DNA of 64,000 nucleotides from Bradyrhizobium jicamae. GTDB lineage: Bacteria; Pseudomonadota; Alphaproteobacteria; Rhizobiales; Xanthobacteraceae. The stretch is from contig NZ_LLXZ01000159.1 of assembly GCF_001440395.1 (NCBI RefSeq), forward strand, positions 33,406 through 97,405. The letters run 5' to 3'. Below the pieces are notes generated by a model, which made no database searches, was not told where the DNA came from, and saw only the letters and a program-made list of their open reading frames with translations. The translations under genes and the position numbers were made by a program. Below, piece after piece: positions 36,739 through 46,105 of the stretch. Every line of letters begins with the position of its first letter. Position 1 is the stretch's first letter.

Positions 36739-37101
36739 AACGTTGATTCCCCTCTTTTTTCCTGCATTGTCGCTTAAGCGTTGCGTCGCGCATCCGATGA
36801 TATGGATCTTCCAAGATCTCGCGTTCTTTTAGGAAGTGGCATGCGAGCGTACACGAAGGCCATCCTAGGGTACGTCGTCACCCGATTTGGACGCGTTCGT
36901 TCGAGTTGGGGTGTACACTGCGGCACAAATTGGCTTCGTTCATCCGAAAGGACGAGCAGCTCTCCGCCGAGGAGAGCGGCGTTCTCGCCTTTCATTCGTC
37001 GCCCATATTCAGATCGGCGAGGAACATGCACGCGGGTCCTGTAAACGCCGAGAAGATTCCGCTTTCGCTCCAACCACATCCCAGACGGCACCAATACTTA
37101 A
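36739..37101. other. Upstream region of dctA, no gene
   Basis: Contains the dctA ribosome site and leader. A TGT-N10-ACA motif at 36913-36928 would suit NifA, but no sigma-54 promoter accompanies it. Overlapping frames on both strands look like noise. Confidence 0.4.
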
Positions 37102-37737
37102 TCAAACGGCAGAGGCAATCGCGATTATGAACATAACAAGGGGACCGAGTTCGATCTTACTTATAACTGCGCGTCCAAAAATGAGTCTGGCGACCTCTGT
37201 TCGGTTCGCAGGAGTTCGCAGAACTTTCGGTAGTGACGCGAAGGCTTCATCAAAAATTCTTTTCAAATCTGAAAGCTGTTCTGGATCGTATACGATGCTT
37301 TGTTCCCGTATGAGTTGCCCCACTCCGCCGCTTGTGACCGCACTGCCGGTTAGCTCCTCGCGCTCCGGGCAGAACCCGAGTCGAGCCGCTATCAACTCGC
37401 TTGTAAGTTCGTTGAGCACTTGCGCCGCCTCAAGCGCGTTCTTGCCTTCGCAGATCAGCCTTGCAACCTCTTCGATTTGTTGCTCGATGCTCTGCTTGAG
37501 GTGCTGGACACGCGCATCGCAGCGATGAAAGTGTGCAGCAGGCTCTAGAGGCTGCGGTCCAGTGAGGTTCGGATGTGGACCGATCTTAACTTGGATCAAC
37601 GAGAAAAATTTGACGAGAGTCTGCAGAGGAACAGATAGAACTCGATGTGGGAGCGCATAAAACGCTGTCACCCAATTTTGTCGTTTCAGGCGCTCTATTG
37701 GCCTAGGTTTTCTAGACCCGTACACTGTCATAGTCAT
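37102..37737 (-). CDS. Hypothetical protein, 211 aa
   Basis: The reading frame is intact. The middle is helix-rich (SIEQQIEEVARLICEGKNAL then AAQVLNELTSELIAARLGF), with a C-terminal hydrophobic stretch (LGPLVMFIIAIASAV) that may anchor it in the membrane. I do not recognise a family. Base composition is lower in GC than the hyp genes downstream, consistent with accessory origin. Start at 37737 is the longest; a ribosome site is not obvious. Confidence 0.55.
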   Translation of the reverse strand: MTMTVYGSRKPRPIERLKRQNWVTAFYALPHRVLSVPLQTLVKFFSLIQVKIGPHPNLTGPQPLEPAAHFHRCDARVQHLKQSIEQQIEEVARLICEGKNALEAAQVLNELTSELIAARLGFCPEREELTGSAVTSGGVGQLIREQSIVYDPEQLSDLKRIFDEAFASLPKVLRTPANRTEVARLIFGRAVISKIELGPLVMFIIAIASAV

Positions 37738-38311
37738 GACTGCCCCATGAATCTTTCTGGCATACGAATTCGGAATCCATACACGCCAGCAACTCGCTGG
37801 CGCGCAATTTCAGGTTCTGTACTCAGACTTGCCGGCCCGCAGAGCGCGCACGCCTGACGGCCTAGCTATCGACAATCAATTATCACGATCTACTATGTCT
37901 CAGTTGCATCTCAGCCGGTGGTTTGACTAGCAGCACTTGTTCCGATTGGTAAAATAGATTGTTCTGATTGAAGGCATTTACAGTTTGGATAGAAAGAACG
38001 GAGCCAATTAGCTCCATTAGAAAGTGAAGGCGCGGCCTTCGAAGCTTTGACGGCCGACGAATGCGCGACGACTGTCTCCGGACAGGCGATTTGAGAGGTC
38101 CTCAAGGACTGTCAAACCGCGCGTTCGTCCGGCGCCACTCAGCGTGTCTGGCACGTCCCTCAGCCTGTACGAAGGCGCTGTGCAGCTTCAACAGTGCCAC
38201 CAGCTTTGCGCCGCCGCCGATGATTATGCGATGTTCGCGTTGCTGGGCTCGACACGCAGCCACTGCGTCAACCTACGAAGGAGCGAAGGACGCAGAATGT
38301 GTCTGGCGCCC
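37738..38311. other. No gene supported; position where hoxX/hoxA lie in other hup loci
   Basis: Immediately after hypE, where related Bradyrhizobium loci carry hoxX and hoxA as I recall, this window has about 570 bases with no convincing frame. I could not find HoxX- or HoxA-like residues in either strand. Frames at 38061-38396 overlap the end of hypE antisense and look like shadows. Confidence 0.45.
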
Positions 38312-39358
38312 TCAACAGATCCGAGGCAATTGTTCGCCCGACAGCCAATCGACAATTCGTCCACCGCCAAAGCTGGTCGACAGCTGCACGAACTGATGAT
38401 CATCGTCCACCGCCTCGCCTATATCGGCGGCATCGCGGCCGAGCGGATTTGCTCTCATTGCAGCGAGCACAGCATCGGCTATCTCAGGCGCGACGATCGC
38501 GACCAGCTTGCCTTCGTTTGCGACATAAAGCGGATCGAGCCCAAGAAGCTCGCAGGCGGCGAGCACGGCCGGCTTCACTGGGATGGCTTCTTCCTGCAGA
38601 CGAAAACCGAGGCCCGATTGATGCGCAATTTCGTTGAGTGTCGCCGCAAGACCGCCACGGGTGGGGTCGCGCATCGCCCGGATGCCGCCGCCGCCGGCCG
38701 CAAGCATTTCGGCCACGAGATCATATAGAGCTGCGGAGTCCGAGACGATTTCGGTCTCGAAGGCGAAATTCTGACGCTTCGACATGATCGCCACACCATG
38801 ATCTCCGAGGCTGCCGGAAACCAGCACACGGTCGCCGACCCTTGCCTTCTCGGCAGAGAGATCGAGCCCATCAGGTAAAACCCCGACGCCGGTCGTGGAG
38901 ATGAACAGACCATCCGCTTTGCCGCGTTCGACGACTTTGGTATCGCCGGTGATGATATAGACGCCGGCGGCGCGTGCCGCTTCGCCCATGGAATCCGCAA
39001 TCATCTTCAGATCCGAGAAGCGGAAGCCCTCTTCAATGATGAAGCTTGCCGACAGATAGAGCGGACGCGCGCCGGCCATCGCGACATCGTTGACGGTGCC
39101 GTGCACGGCGAGCGATCCAATATCGCCTCCGGGAAAGAACAACGGCGAAATCACATAGCCGTCGGTCGTCATCACCATCCTGCCGGCGCGAACATCGAAG
39201 GCCGATTGGTCGTTGCCACGGGCGAGCCATTCATTGCCGAAAGCTTCGTGGAACAACCCGGAAATCAGCTGCGCCATGGCCCGCCCGCCGGAGCCGTGGG
39301 ACAGATCGACGCATCCGTTCTTGATGTCGAGCTTGTCCTGATAGGCCTTCGCCCTCAT
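38312..39358 (-). CDS. hypE: Hydrogenase maturation factor HypE
   Basis: HypE dehydrates the carbamoyl group that HypF places on its C-terminal Cys to thiocyanate, the source of the CN ligands of the NiFe site. The 348-residue protein has the ATP-binding purM-like fold (LSHGSGGRAMAQLI, GDIGSLAVHGTVNDVAMAGA) and ends in the required PRIC motif. ATG 39358 overlaps the hypD stop (ATGA). It closes the hup-hyp operon. Confidence 0.95.
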   Translation of the reverse strand: MRAKAYQDKLDIKNGCVDLSHGSGGRAMAQLISGLFHEAFGNEWLARGNDQSAFDVRAGRMVMTTDGYVISPLFFPGGDIGSLAVHGTVNDVAMAGARPLYLSASFIIEEGFRFSDLKMIADSMGEAARAAGVYIITGDTKVVERGKADGLFISTTGVGVLPDGLDLSAEKARVGDRVLVSGSLGDHGVAIMSKRQNFAFETEIVSDSAALYDLVAEMLAAGGGGIRAMRDPTRGGLAATLNEIAHQSGLGFRLQEEAIPVKPAVLAACELLGLDPLYVANEGKLVAIVAPEIADAVLAAMRANPLGRDAADIGEAVDDDHQFVQLSTSFGGGRIVDWLSGEQLPRIC

Positions 39359-40497
39359 GATGCCCGCCTCAACTGAGGACCGCGAAAGCGGCCATAAATC
39401 CAATGCGCAGCGCAGGCGCCTTCCGCGGAGACCATGCAGGATCCCATCGGGGTTTCGGGCGTGCAGACGGTTCCGAATAGCTTACAGTCGGCCGGCTTCT
39501 TCACAGCGCGTAGGATCGCGCCGCAATCGCACGCGGGATTATCGGCGACGCGCAGTTCGTGCATCGCGAAACGCACTTCGGCGTCGAATTGCGCGTAAGC
39601 CTGCTTCAGCTTCAGCCCGCCATAGGGCACGAGCCCTAGCCCGCGCCATTCGAACTGGTCACGCAGTTCGAATATGTCCGACATCTTTTTCTTGGCGAGC
39701 AGATTGCCTTCACGCGTCACTGCACGGCCGTATTGGTTCTCCACTTCATAGCGGCCTTCGTTCACCTGCCGCACCAACATCAGGATTGCCTGCATCACAT
39801 CGAGCGGTTCAAATCCCGCGATCACGACCGGCTTGCCGAATTCTTCCGCGAAAGGCTCGTAAGGCTCCGTGCCGATGATGGTGCTGACATGCCCCGGCCC
39901 GACGAAGCCATCGACTTCGATCCGCCCGATATCGCGAATATCGGGACTCTCAAGAATGCTATTCATCGCCGCCGGGGTCAGCATGTGATTGCAGAACACG
40001 CTGAAGTTCCCAAGCTGCCTTTTCTCGGCAACCTGGATCATCACAGCCGTCGGGGGCGTTGTAGCCTCAAATCCGATAGCAAAAAAGACGGCATTGCGGT
40101 CCGGCGTCTGCTCGGCGGTTCGGATCGCATCGAGCGCCGAGTAGACTATGCGAATGTCCGCGCCCCGCGCCTTGGCACGCAGCAAGGATTGTCCTTGCGA
40201 GCCTGGCACACGCATCAAGTCTCCATAGACGCAGAGAATGACCTCATCCCGCTCGGCAAGCGTTATTGCCATATCGATCCGCCCTGGAGGCAACACGCAG
40301 ACCGGACAACCCGGACCGTGGATCATGCGTACGTTGCCCGGCAGCATGTCTTCCAAGCCATAACGGCAGATAGCATGCGTATGTCCTCCGCAGAACTCAA
40401 TAAAGTGGTAGAGGCGTTGCGGATCAGCCTCCGCAGCAATCGCGCGAGCGAGCCCCTCGGCGATGACTCTGTTGCGAAACTCGTCGGCATACTTCAT
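39355..40497 (-). CDS. hypD: Hydrogenase maturation factor HypD
   Basis: A 380-residue iron-sulphur scaffold on which Fe(CN)2CO is assembled together with HypC. It has FIEFCGGHTHAICRYGL, IHGPGCPVCVLP and the C-terminal cluster ligands in NPACDCGAILR, FGTVCTPETPMGSCMVS and GACAAH. The start overlaps the hypC stop (ATGA). All signature cysteines are present. Confidence 0.95.
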   Translation of the reverse strand: MKYADEFRNRVIAEGLARAIAAEADPQRLYHFIEFCGGHTHAICRYGLEDMLPGNVRMIHGPGCPVCVLPPGRIDMAITLAERDEVILCVYGDLMRVPGSQGQSLLRAKARGADIRIVYSALDAIRTAEQTPDRNAVFFAIGFEATTPPTAVMIQVAEKRQLGNFSVFCNHMLTPAAMNSILESPDIRDIGRIEVDGFVGPGHVSTIIGTEPYEPFAEEFGKPVVIAGFEPLDVMQAILMLVRQVNEGRYEVENQYGRAVTREGNLLAKKKMSDIFELRDQFEWRGLGLVPYGGLKLKQAYAQFDAEVRFAMHELRVADNPACDCGAILRAVKKPADCKLFGTVCTPETPMGSCMVSAEGACAAHWIYGRFRGPQLRRAS

Positions 40498-40730
40498 GAC
40501 TGCAGCTCCTGTCCCTCACCGCTCAGCTCCTGCAGCAGCTCCAGCGTGCGTCTAGCTTCTGTGGGATCGATTTTGGTGATGGCATAGCCGACATGGATAA
40601 GAACGTAATCCCCCACGGTGAGATCTTCGATGAGCGCGATCGATATTTCCTTGTCGACGCCATCGATGGATGCGATGGCCGTGTCATCGGGAAGAATTCT
40701 CGTGACCTCAGCTGGTATCGAGAGACACAT
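40494..40730 (-). CDS. hypC: Hydrogenase maturation chaperone HypC
   Basis: A 78-residue chaperone starting MCLSIPAEV; the Cys at position 2 carries the iron centre between HypD and the large-subunit precursor. The start is fixed by this motif, and lies one base after the hypF stop. The earlier in-frame start at 40799 would bury the essential Cys, so it is rejected. Confidence 0.93.
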   Translation of the reverse strand: MCLSIPAEVTRILPDDTAIASIDGVDKEISIALIEDLTVGDYVLIHVGYAITKIDPTEARRTLELLQELSGEGQELQS

Positions 40731-40731
40731 A

Positions 40732-42996
40732 TCAGGCTGTTCCTTCCAAGTCCGCCGGCCGTTCAGCAACCTGCAGGGCGGCGATCCAGGCTTGTCCAAG
40801 GCTCAAGCCACCATCATTGGCCGGCACCTGCCGCGGCAGCAACGGAGTGAGACCGGCCGCAATGCAGCCCCGCTGGATTTCATGGGCTAGCACCGCATTC
40901 AGGAAGCAGCCGCCGCTTAAGCCTACGGCGGTAATGCCGGTTGCGCGTGCGGCGCGCACAATCCAATCCACGCAAGCAGCCGAGAACGTACCATGAAACA
41001 GCTCGGCTCCCGCGGTGGCACCGACCTCGTCGGCTACCAAACGCTCGAATAGCGGACGAAACGACAGCACGCCGCCATCGATCAGCCAGCCGTCTTCAAG
41101 CACCGCGGTCCGGCGGACACGCGCCTCGAGCTTCATCGCGGCTTCGCCCTCGTAGCTCTGCAACGTCGCGACCCCAAGTAACGCCGCCGCTGCATCGAAC
41201 CGGCGGCCTGCGCTGGTCGTGGTCGGCACGTGGGGTTGATCGAGCAACGCTAGCAGACGCTCGGCCTGCGGCTGCGTTCCGAAGCGCTGTCTGATTTCGT
41301 CCCCCCGTCCCAACGACTGCAATATCCCGCTGGCAATACGCCACGGTTCGCGGGCTGCGCGATCTCCGCCTGGCATCTGAAGGGGCGCGAGATGCCCGAT
41401 GCGCTGAAACGCAGCGTGTTCGCACAGTAGCAGCTCGCCACCCCAGTTGCCGCCGTCGGAACCATAGCCGTAGCCATCGAGCACGAGCGCCAAGGTGGGC
41501 CTTTCAACGCCGTGCTCTGCCATCACGGCGGCAGCATGGGCATGGTGGTGCTGGACGGCAATCCGCTCACGGCGGCTTGCATCGGCAAAACGGGTCGACG
41601 CCATGTTCGGATGCAGATCATGGGCAATGACGACGGGTTCGACGTCGAGCATCGATGTGAGATGCCGGATCGTCTCCTCGAAGAAGCGGATTCCCTCAAC
41701 CGTATCGAGATCGCCGATGTGCTGCGAGACGAAGGCTTCGTTGCCCCGCGTGATCGTGATGGTCGATTTCAGCGCACCGCCCACGGCGAGGACGGGCGGC
41801 ACGGCCCTCGCAAGCCGAATCGGTTCGGGGACATAGCCGCGGGCGCGACGGATCAATTGACGCCGTCCCGCCACCACCGACACAACGGAATCATCGGCAC
41901 GCGTCATAATGTTGCGGTCATGGGTCACGATCAGGTTGGCGATGCCGAAGAGCCGCCGCACCGCCTGAGCGTTGTCGATCAGGAGCGGTTCGCCGCTGGG
42001 ATTGGCACTGGTGGCAACGATGACCGGACCTTCACCATCAGGCAATGCTCCCGTTGAACGAAGCGCATGGAAGACGAGGTGATGCAGCGGCGCTACGGGC
42101 AGCATGATCCCGATGCGCGAAAGGCCAGGCGCGATTGAAGGGGCCAGGTTGTTGCGCGAATTCAGGAGAACGATTGGCCGAGCTGTCGATTCGAGCAACG
42201 CAAGCTCCGCGGCATTCGCCTCCGCTATCTCGCTAACCTGCTCCACGGAACCGACCATGACGGCGAACGGCTTCTGGTCACGCTGCTTCTTCCTGCGCAA
42301 CCGTTGCACGGCGTCATGGTCGCGGGCATTGCAGAGTAGCTGGTAACCGCCAAGCCCCTTGATCGCGACGATTTGGCCGCCGGATATTCCCGCGGCGATG
42401 TCGTCAATTCCGTGACTCAACCGAGGCCCGCATGTCGGGCATGCAATCGCTTCCGCATGAAACCTGCGGCTGGCTGGATCGGCATATTCGGCCGCGCAGC
42501 TCTTACACATGGTAAACGCCTTCATGGCGGTGTTGCGGCGATCGTAGGGAAGCCGCTCGACGATGGTATAGCGCGGGCCGCAATGAGTGCAGTTGATGAA
42601 GGGATAGAGGTAATAGCGGCTGTTCTGGTCGAACAACTCATCGAGGCATTGCTGGCATGTCGCGGCATCGGCGACGATTCGTGTCGAGATCTTGCCCTGT
42701 TCGCTCGCGCGGATTGAAAAGTCTTTCGCCGCAAGCGCACCAATTTCCTCAACGGAGATATGGTCGATTCGCGCCAATGGAGGCTTTTCGAGCGGCAACG
42801 CGGTGACAAAATCGGATGTCCGATCCCCCTCGACCTCGATGATTACGCCGTCGGGATCGTTGGCGACGAACCCGGCCAAGCGATAGCGGGTAGCGAGACC
42901 ATACACATAAGGACGAAAGCCGACACCCTGCACCGCGCCGCTGACGCGCACGCGCAGCCTCGCTCCGTCGTGGATAGCCTTGCCGCTCTGGCTCAT
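40732..42996 (-). CDS. hypF: Hydrogenase maturation carbamoyltransferase HypF
   Basis: A 754-residue enzyme that makes carbamoyl adenylate from carbamoyl phosphate and ATP and moves the carbamoyl group to HypE. Domains in order: acylphosphatase-like (GAVQGVGFRPYVYGL near residue 17), two zinc fingers (CQQCLDE...NCTHCGPRY and CKSCAAE...ACPTCGPRL, about 112-190), a YrdC-like domain (about 205-385) and a Kae1-like domain with HHHAHAAAVMAEHG near 485. ATG 42996 overlaps the hypB stop. Confidence 0.95.
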   Translation of the reverse strand: MSQSGKAIHDGARLRVRVSGAVQGVGFRPYVYGLATRYRLAGFVANDPDGVIIEVEGDRTSDFVTALPLEKPPLARIDHISVEEIGALAAKDFSIRASEQGKISTRIVADAATCQQCLDELFDQNSRYYLYPFINCTHCGPRYTIVERLPYDRRNTAMKAFTMCKSCAAEYADPASRRFHAEAIACPTCGPRLSHGIDDIAAGISGGQIVAIKGLGGYQLLCNARDHDAVQRLRRKKQRDQKPFAVMVGSVEQVSEIAEANAAELALLESTARPIVLLNSRNNLAPSIAPGLSRIGIMLPVAPLHHLVFHALRSTGALPDGEGPVIVATSANPSGEPLLIDNAQAVRRLFGIANLIVTHDRNIMTRADDSVVSVVAGRRQLIRRARGYVPEPIRLARAVPPVLAVGGALKSTITITRGNEAFVSQHIGDLDTVEGIRFFEETIRHLTSMLDVEPVVIAHDLHPNMASTRFADASRRERIAVQHHHAHAAAVMAEHGVERPTLALVLDGYGYGSDGGNWGGELLLCEHAAFQRIGHLAPLQMPGGDRAAREPWRIASGILQSLGRGDEIRQRFGTQPQAERLLALLDQPHVPTTTSAGRRFDAAAALLGVATLQSYEGEAAMKLEARVRRTAVLEDGWLIDGGVLSFRPLFERLVADEVGATAGAELFHGTFSAACVDWIVRAARATGITAVGLSGGCFLNAVLAHEIQRGCIAAGLTPLLPRQVPANDGGLSLGQAWIAALQVAERPADLEGTA

Positions 42997-43943
42997 CGCG
43001 TTGCCGCCTCGACCGCGGGGCGCCGCTGATGTGCGGCCTGCTTCCGAATCAAGGCGTAGAACGCGGCAAAGCCTTCGCCGGTACGCGCCGAAACCGTCAG
43101 CACCTCGATCTTCGGATTGACGCGCCTCGCATATTCGATGGTCTGGGCTAGGTCGAAGTCGAGCACCGGCGCCAGGTCGATCTTGTTGATCAGCATCAGC
43201 GCGGATGCCGCAAACATGTCAGGATATTTGAGCGGCTTGTCTTCACCTTCTGTTGTCGAGAACACCACGATCTTGCAGGCCTCGCCGAGATCGAACGCCG
43301 CGGGGCAAACCAGATTGCCGACATTCTCGATGAAGAGAATGCCGCCCTTGATCGGCGGCAAGCGGCGATAGGCCTCGCCGACCATCGCGGCATCAAGATG
43401 GCAACCCTTCCCGGTGTTGATCTGGATCGCAGGGACGCCGGTAGCGCGAATGCGGTCAGCATCATTCGAGGTCTGCTGGTCACCCTCGATGACCCCGACT
43501 GGGCAGCTCTCCTTGAGCTCGGAGACGGCGCGAACGAGAAGCGAGGTCTTCCCCGCGCCAGGACTGGAGACGAGATTGAACACTAGCAGGTCGTCGACCA
43601 AAAAGCGCGCGCGATTGTCGGCTGCGATGGCGTCGTTCTTGCCGAGAATGTCACGCTCGATCCGAATGATGCGGTCGCTGCTCATGCCCGTGATCTTCAA
43701 TCCGGCGGGATCAAGGCCGCTATTCGTAAGCCCGTCTCCGTCATGCACGTGATCATAGCTACGAGCATGATGGTGATGATGGCCCTGGTGATAATGTGCG
43801 CCATGCCCCCCATGCTCATGATCGTGGTGGTGACCGTGACGATCATGCGCATGATCACGATGATGGCCCTGAGCTTGTCCGTCCTGCGCGCCGGCGCCTT
43901 CAGCGGAGGGCCGCCCTTCGCTGCAACCACATACGGTACACAT
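42993..43943 (-). CDS. hypB: Hydrogenase nickel incorporation GTPase HypB, His-rich
   Basis: A 316-residue G3E-family GTPase inserting nickel into the large subunit. It begins MCTVCGCSEG, followed by a long His-rich stretch (about residues 24-70) that can store nickel, as in the rhizobial HypB proteins. GTPase motifs: SSPGAGKTSLL (P-loop), EGDQQTSNDA, ENVGNLVC and NKIDL. ATG 43943 overlaps the hypA stop (TGATG). Confidence 0.94.
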   Translation of the reverse strand: MCTVCGCSEGRPSAEGAGAQDGQAQGHHRDHAHDRHGHHHDHEHGGHGAHYHQGHHHHHARSYDHVHDGDGLTNSGLDPAGLKITGMSSDRIIRIERDILGKNDAIAADNRARFLVDDLLVFNLVSSPGAGKTSLLVRAVSELKESCPVGVIEGDQQTSNDADRIRATGVPAIQINTGKGCHLDAAMVGEAYRRLPPIKGGILFIENVGNLVCPAAFDLGEACKIVVFSTTEGEDKPLKYPDMFAASALMLINKIDLAPVLDFDLAQTIEYARRVNPKIEVLTVSARTGEGFAAFYALIRKQAAHQRRPAVEAATR

Positions 43944-44284
43944 CAATCGACCTCCAGCTCCTTTACGCGCATCTCTTCGCCCGCGGTCACATGCAGCTGA
44001 TAGCTTCCGCAGCAGGGACACGGCTCACCGCGCTGCGCAATCTCAACGCTCCTTGAACAAGCCATGCACCAGGCAATACCTGGCAATTCCTTGATCTCGA
44101 GGACCGCGCCATCGGCGATGGTCCGCGCTGCAACGGCCTCGAAGCAGAACCTCATCGCTTCAGGAGCGGCATGGCTCAGCGCGCCTATCTCCAGACACAC
44201 GGTCCTGATTCTGGAGAACGACCGCCGACGGGCCTCGTCCGCGACGATCTCGATAATTCCCTCACAAATCGCCATTTCGTGCAT
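43943..44284 (-). CDS. hypA: Hydrogenase nickel metallochaperone HypA
   Basis: A 113-residue nickel-binding partner of HypB. The N-terminal MHEMAICEGI carries the nickel-binding His2. A zinc site is formed by CMAC and CPCC about 13 residues apart. The start lies inside the end of hupK (23-base overlap), linking hup and hyp parts of the operon. Confidence 0.93.
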   Translation of the reverse strand: MHEMAICEGIIEIVADEARRRSFSRIRTVCLEIGALSHAAPEAMRFCFEAVAARTIADGAVLEIKELPGIAWCMACSRSVEIAQRGEPCPCCGSYQLHVTAGEEMRVKELEVD

Positions 44285-45371
44285 CGGCGTCCTCCCGAAA
44301 ATTTAGCCTGAACCCGACACACGGGTCGAACGATCCGACCATGGCTCGCACCGCGTCTTGTCCCTCTCTGCTCGTCAGCACCGCGCCCTGCAGGCTGCGG
44401 ACAAGCGGTCCGCGCGCGTGAAAATTCCACTCGGTCGGCGCAAGGAACTCGAAACGCGAAATCTTCCCCTCACGATCAAGCTCAACCGCGTGATAGAGGC
44501 GTCCCCTGGCACATTCGACCGCGGCCGCACCTCGGCACGAACCCAGCGTGTAGCTTTCGAGAATCCCATCCTCCGCTGTCTCGACACTTGCACTGGCCTG
44601 GAGCCAGGCGGCCAGACGGGCGACTTCCGCGGTTCTCGCCATCAGCCGCTCGGCCGCTCTCGACCGGCTTGGCGGGAGCTGATCGCGCATCATCCGGCGC
44701 GCCCACACACCTGTCTCGGGAATACGGCCATCCAGGTCGGGAGCATCGGAGAATCCCGCATCATCCGCGAGCATCCGTTTAATCACCTTGTGGTCGTCAG
44801 CAGCGGACAGGAACAAATGCTCCACCGGGTTTGGCTTCAGTACGTCCTCATCGAGAGTCGCCATGCGAAGCGCGAGTGGGCTACCCGGCGTCGGGGCACC
44901 ATCTTCGTTCGCTATGCCGAGAGCAACCAGCGCAGGCCTCATCCGCGCCATCGCTTCACATCGAGCCTGGCCGCAGCCGCTCTCGGCGATGCCGCCAAGC
45001 GCCGATGCCGCCCGCATCGCGGCGCGGATGGCCGCGGCGCTGGCGATATCCTCCGCGAGGTACTCGAAAAAGAGACCCCGCAGCAATTCCGTCAGCCGTT
45101 CTATAACGACCAGGATGATACGATGCCGCCGCGTCGCGAGGCTGCCATCGTGGCCGCGCGCCACCGCAACGGCGGACAGGAATGAGACCTGGTGCGCAGC
45201 CGCGCACAACGAGAAGAGCCGCGGCAACACGTTGAGCAGCGAAGCGGCCGACTTACCTGCAAAGAGCCGCGCCAGTGGCGGCCGGGCCCGCGGCCGGATC
45301 TCGACGGCGGCAATTGCGCCGCCGGCAAGCGAGACCGTGACATCAATCTCGTTACGGAAGGAGAGGCTCAT
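44262..45371 (-). CDS. hupK: Hydrogenase expression/formation protein HupK
   Basis: A 369-residue protein related to the hydrogenase large subunit but without its four nickel-binding Cys. Remaining traces are the C-terminal GSFDPCVGFRLNF, which mimics the large-subunit end, and SLQGAVLTSREGQDAVRAMV. HupK is thought to act as a scaffold or chaperone during HupL maturation under oxygen. It overlaps hypA downstream and hupJ upstream. Confidence 0.88.
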   Translation of the reverse strand: MSLSFRNEIDVTVSLAGGAIAAVEIRPRARPPLARLFAGKSAASLLNVLPRLFSLCAAAHQVSFLSAVAVARGHDGSLATRRHRIILVVIERLTELLRGLFFEYLAEDIASAAAIRAAMRAASALGGIAESGCGQARCEAMARMRPALVALGIANEDGAPTPGSPLALRMATLDEDVLKPNPVEHLFLSAADDHKVIKRMLADDAGFSDAPDLDGRIPETGVWARRMMRDQLPPSRSRAAERLMARTAEVARLAAWLQASASVETAEDGILESYTLGSCRGAAAVECARGRLYHAVELDREGKISRFEFLAPTEWNFHARGPLVRSLQGAVLTSREGQDAVRAMVGSFDPCVGFRLNFREDADARNGDL

Positions 45372-45900
45372 GCGCGCGCTCCGTCAGTAAACCCCGCAAG
45401 AAATGTCGGCGGTCGATCAAACTGATATGTGGCGCATGGAGCCCATGTGACGCCGCGCTGTCCGCCGGCGACATCAGCGCCGCGAACACTGTTTCGGCCG
45501 TGGCGCGCGCGGTCGCCATGTCCTCGAACTCAAACATCGGCGAGAACAGCGAGCAGCTCGCAATTGGCCCCACGAGCGCTAGCTCGCTGATGGTGAATTC
45601 GAGGTCGCCGCCCGGAAATCGCACGCGCAGGTCTGGGTCCCTTGCCGGAGACGATTGCGAAGCGCCGTCGGGCACCGGCATGACCACGTTCATGAACCAG
45701 GGCGTCACCATGATACCGACGACCCGGCCTCCCTGCACACGAAAGCCGATGGCTTCGACGCTCAGCGCCTCGTTGAAGATCGACAGGTCGCGCACGGCGC
45801 GATTGGCGATATCTCGATAGACTGCGGCGAGCATCTCGCCCCACGCCGATGGATCGGCGTGCATGCTGCTGCGGGGATGCTGATCGCGGTCAGACGTCAT
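45352..45900 (-). CDS. hupJ: Hydrogenase assembly chaperone HupJ (HybE family)
   Basis: A 182-residue protein of the HybE family. The diagnostic blocks are VEAIGFRVQGGRVVGIMVTP with WFMNVVMPVP, and the segment GPIASCSLFSPMFEFEDMAT. ATG 45900 starts within hupI (11-base overlap); the longer frame upstream overlaps hupI entirely and is rejected. It aids folding and export of the hydrogenase precursors. Confidence 0.88.
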   Translation of the reverse strand: MTSDRDQHPRSSMHADPSAWGEMLAAVYRDIANRAVRDLSIFNEALSVEAIGFRVQGGRVVGIMVTPWFMNVVMPVPDGASQSSPARDPDLRVRFPGGDLEFTISELALVGPIASCSLFSPMFEFEDMATARATAETVFAALMSPADSAASHGLHAPHISLIDRRHFLRGLLTERAHEPLLP

Positions 45901-46105
45901 CTTCAACCGCCATAAACTTCGATTTGGGCGCGTCGCAATTCGAACAACGCCAATCTTCGGGCAACGCGGCGAAAGGCGTTCCCGCGGCAATCTGCGCCGC
46001 CTCATCGCCCTCAGCCGGGTCGTACACGATCCAACAGATGCCGCACTCCATGCGCACGCCATCTGCGAGATCCTGCCAGATTCCAAGATTTTCGGAGCTC
46101 GTCAT
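45890..46105 (-). CDS. hupI: Rubredoxin-like HupI
   Basis: A 71-residue rubredoxin with iron ligands CGIC near residue 21 and CSNC near residue 54, plus the family ending APKSKFMAVED. HupI is needed to make active uptake hydrogenase, probably protecting or reducing HupS during assembly. Start overlaps the hupH stop (ATGA). Confidence 0.92.
   Translation of the reverse strand: MTSSENLGIWQDLADGVRMECGICWIVYDPAEGDEAAQIAAGTPFAALPEDWRCSNCDAPKSKFMAVEDDV

Noticed and set aside
36913..36928. TGT-N10-ACA (NifA-like site) upstream of dctA
   Set aside because: About 16 such motifs are expected by chance in 64 kb, and no GG-N10-GC promoter lies between it and dctA.
37738..38311. Search for hoxX or hoxA remnants after hypE
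   Set aside because: No HoxX formyl-transferase-like or NtrC-type motifs appear in any frame.
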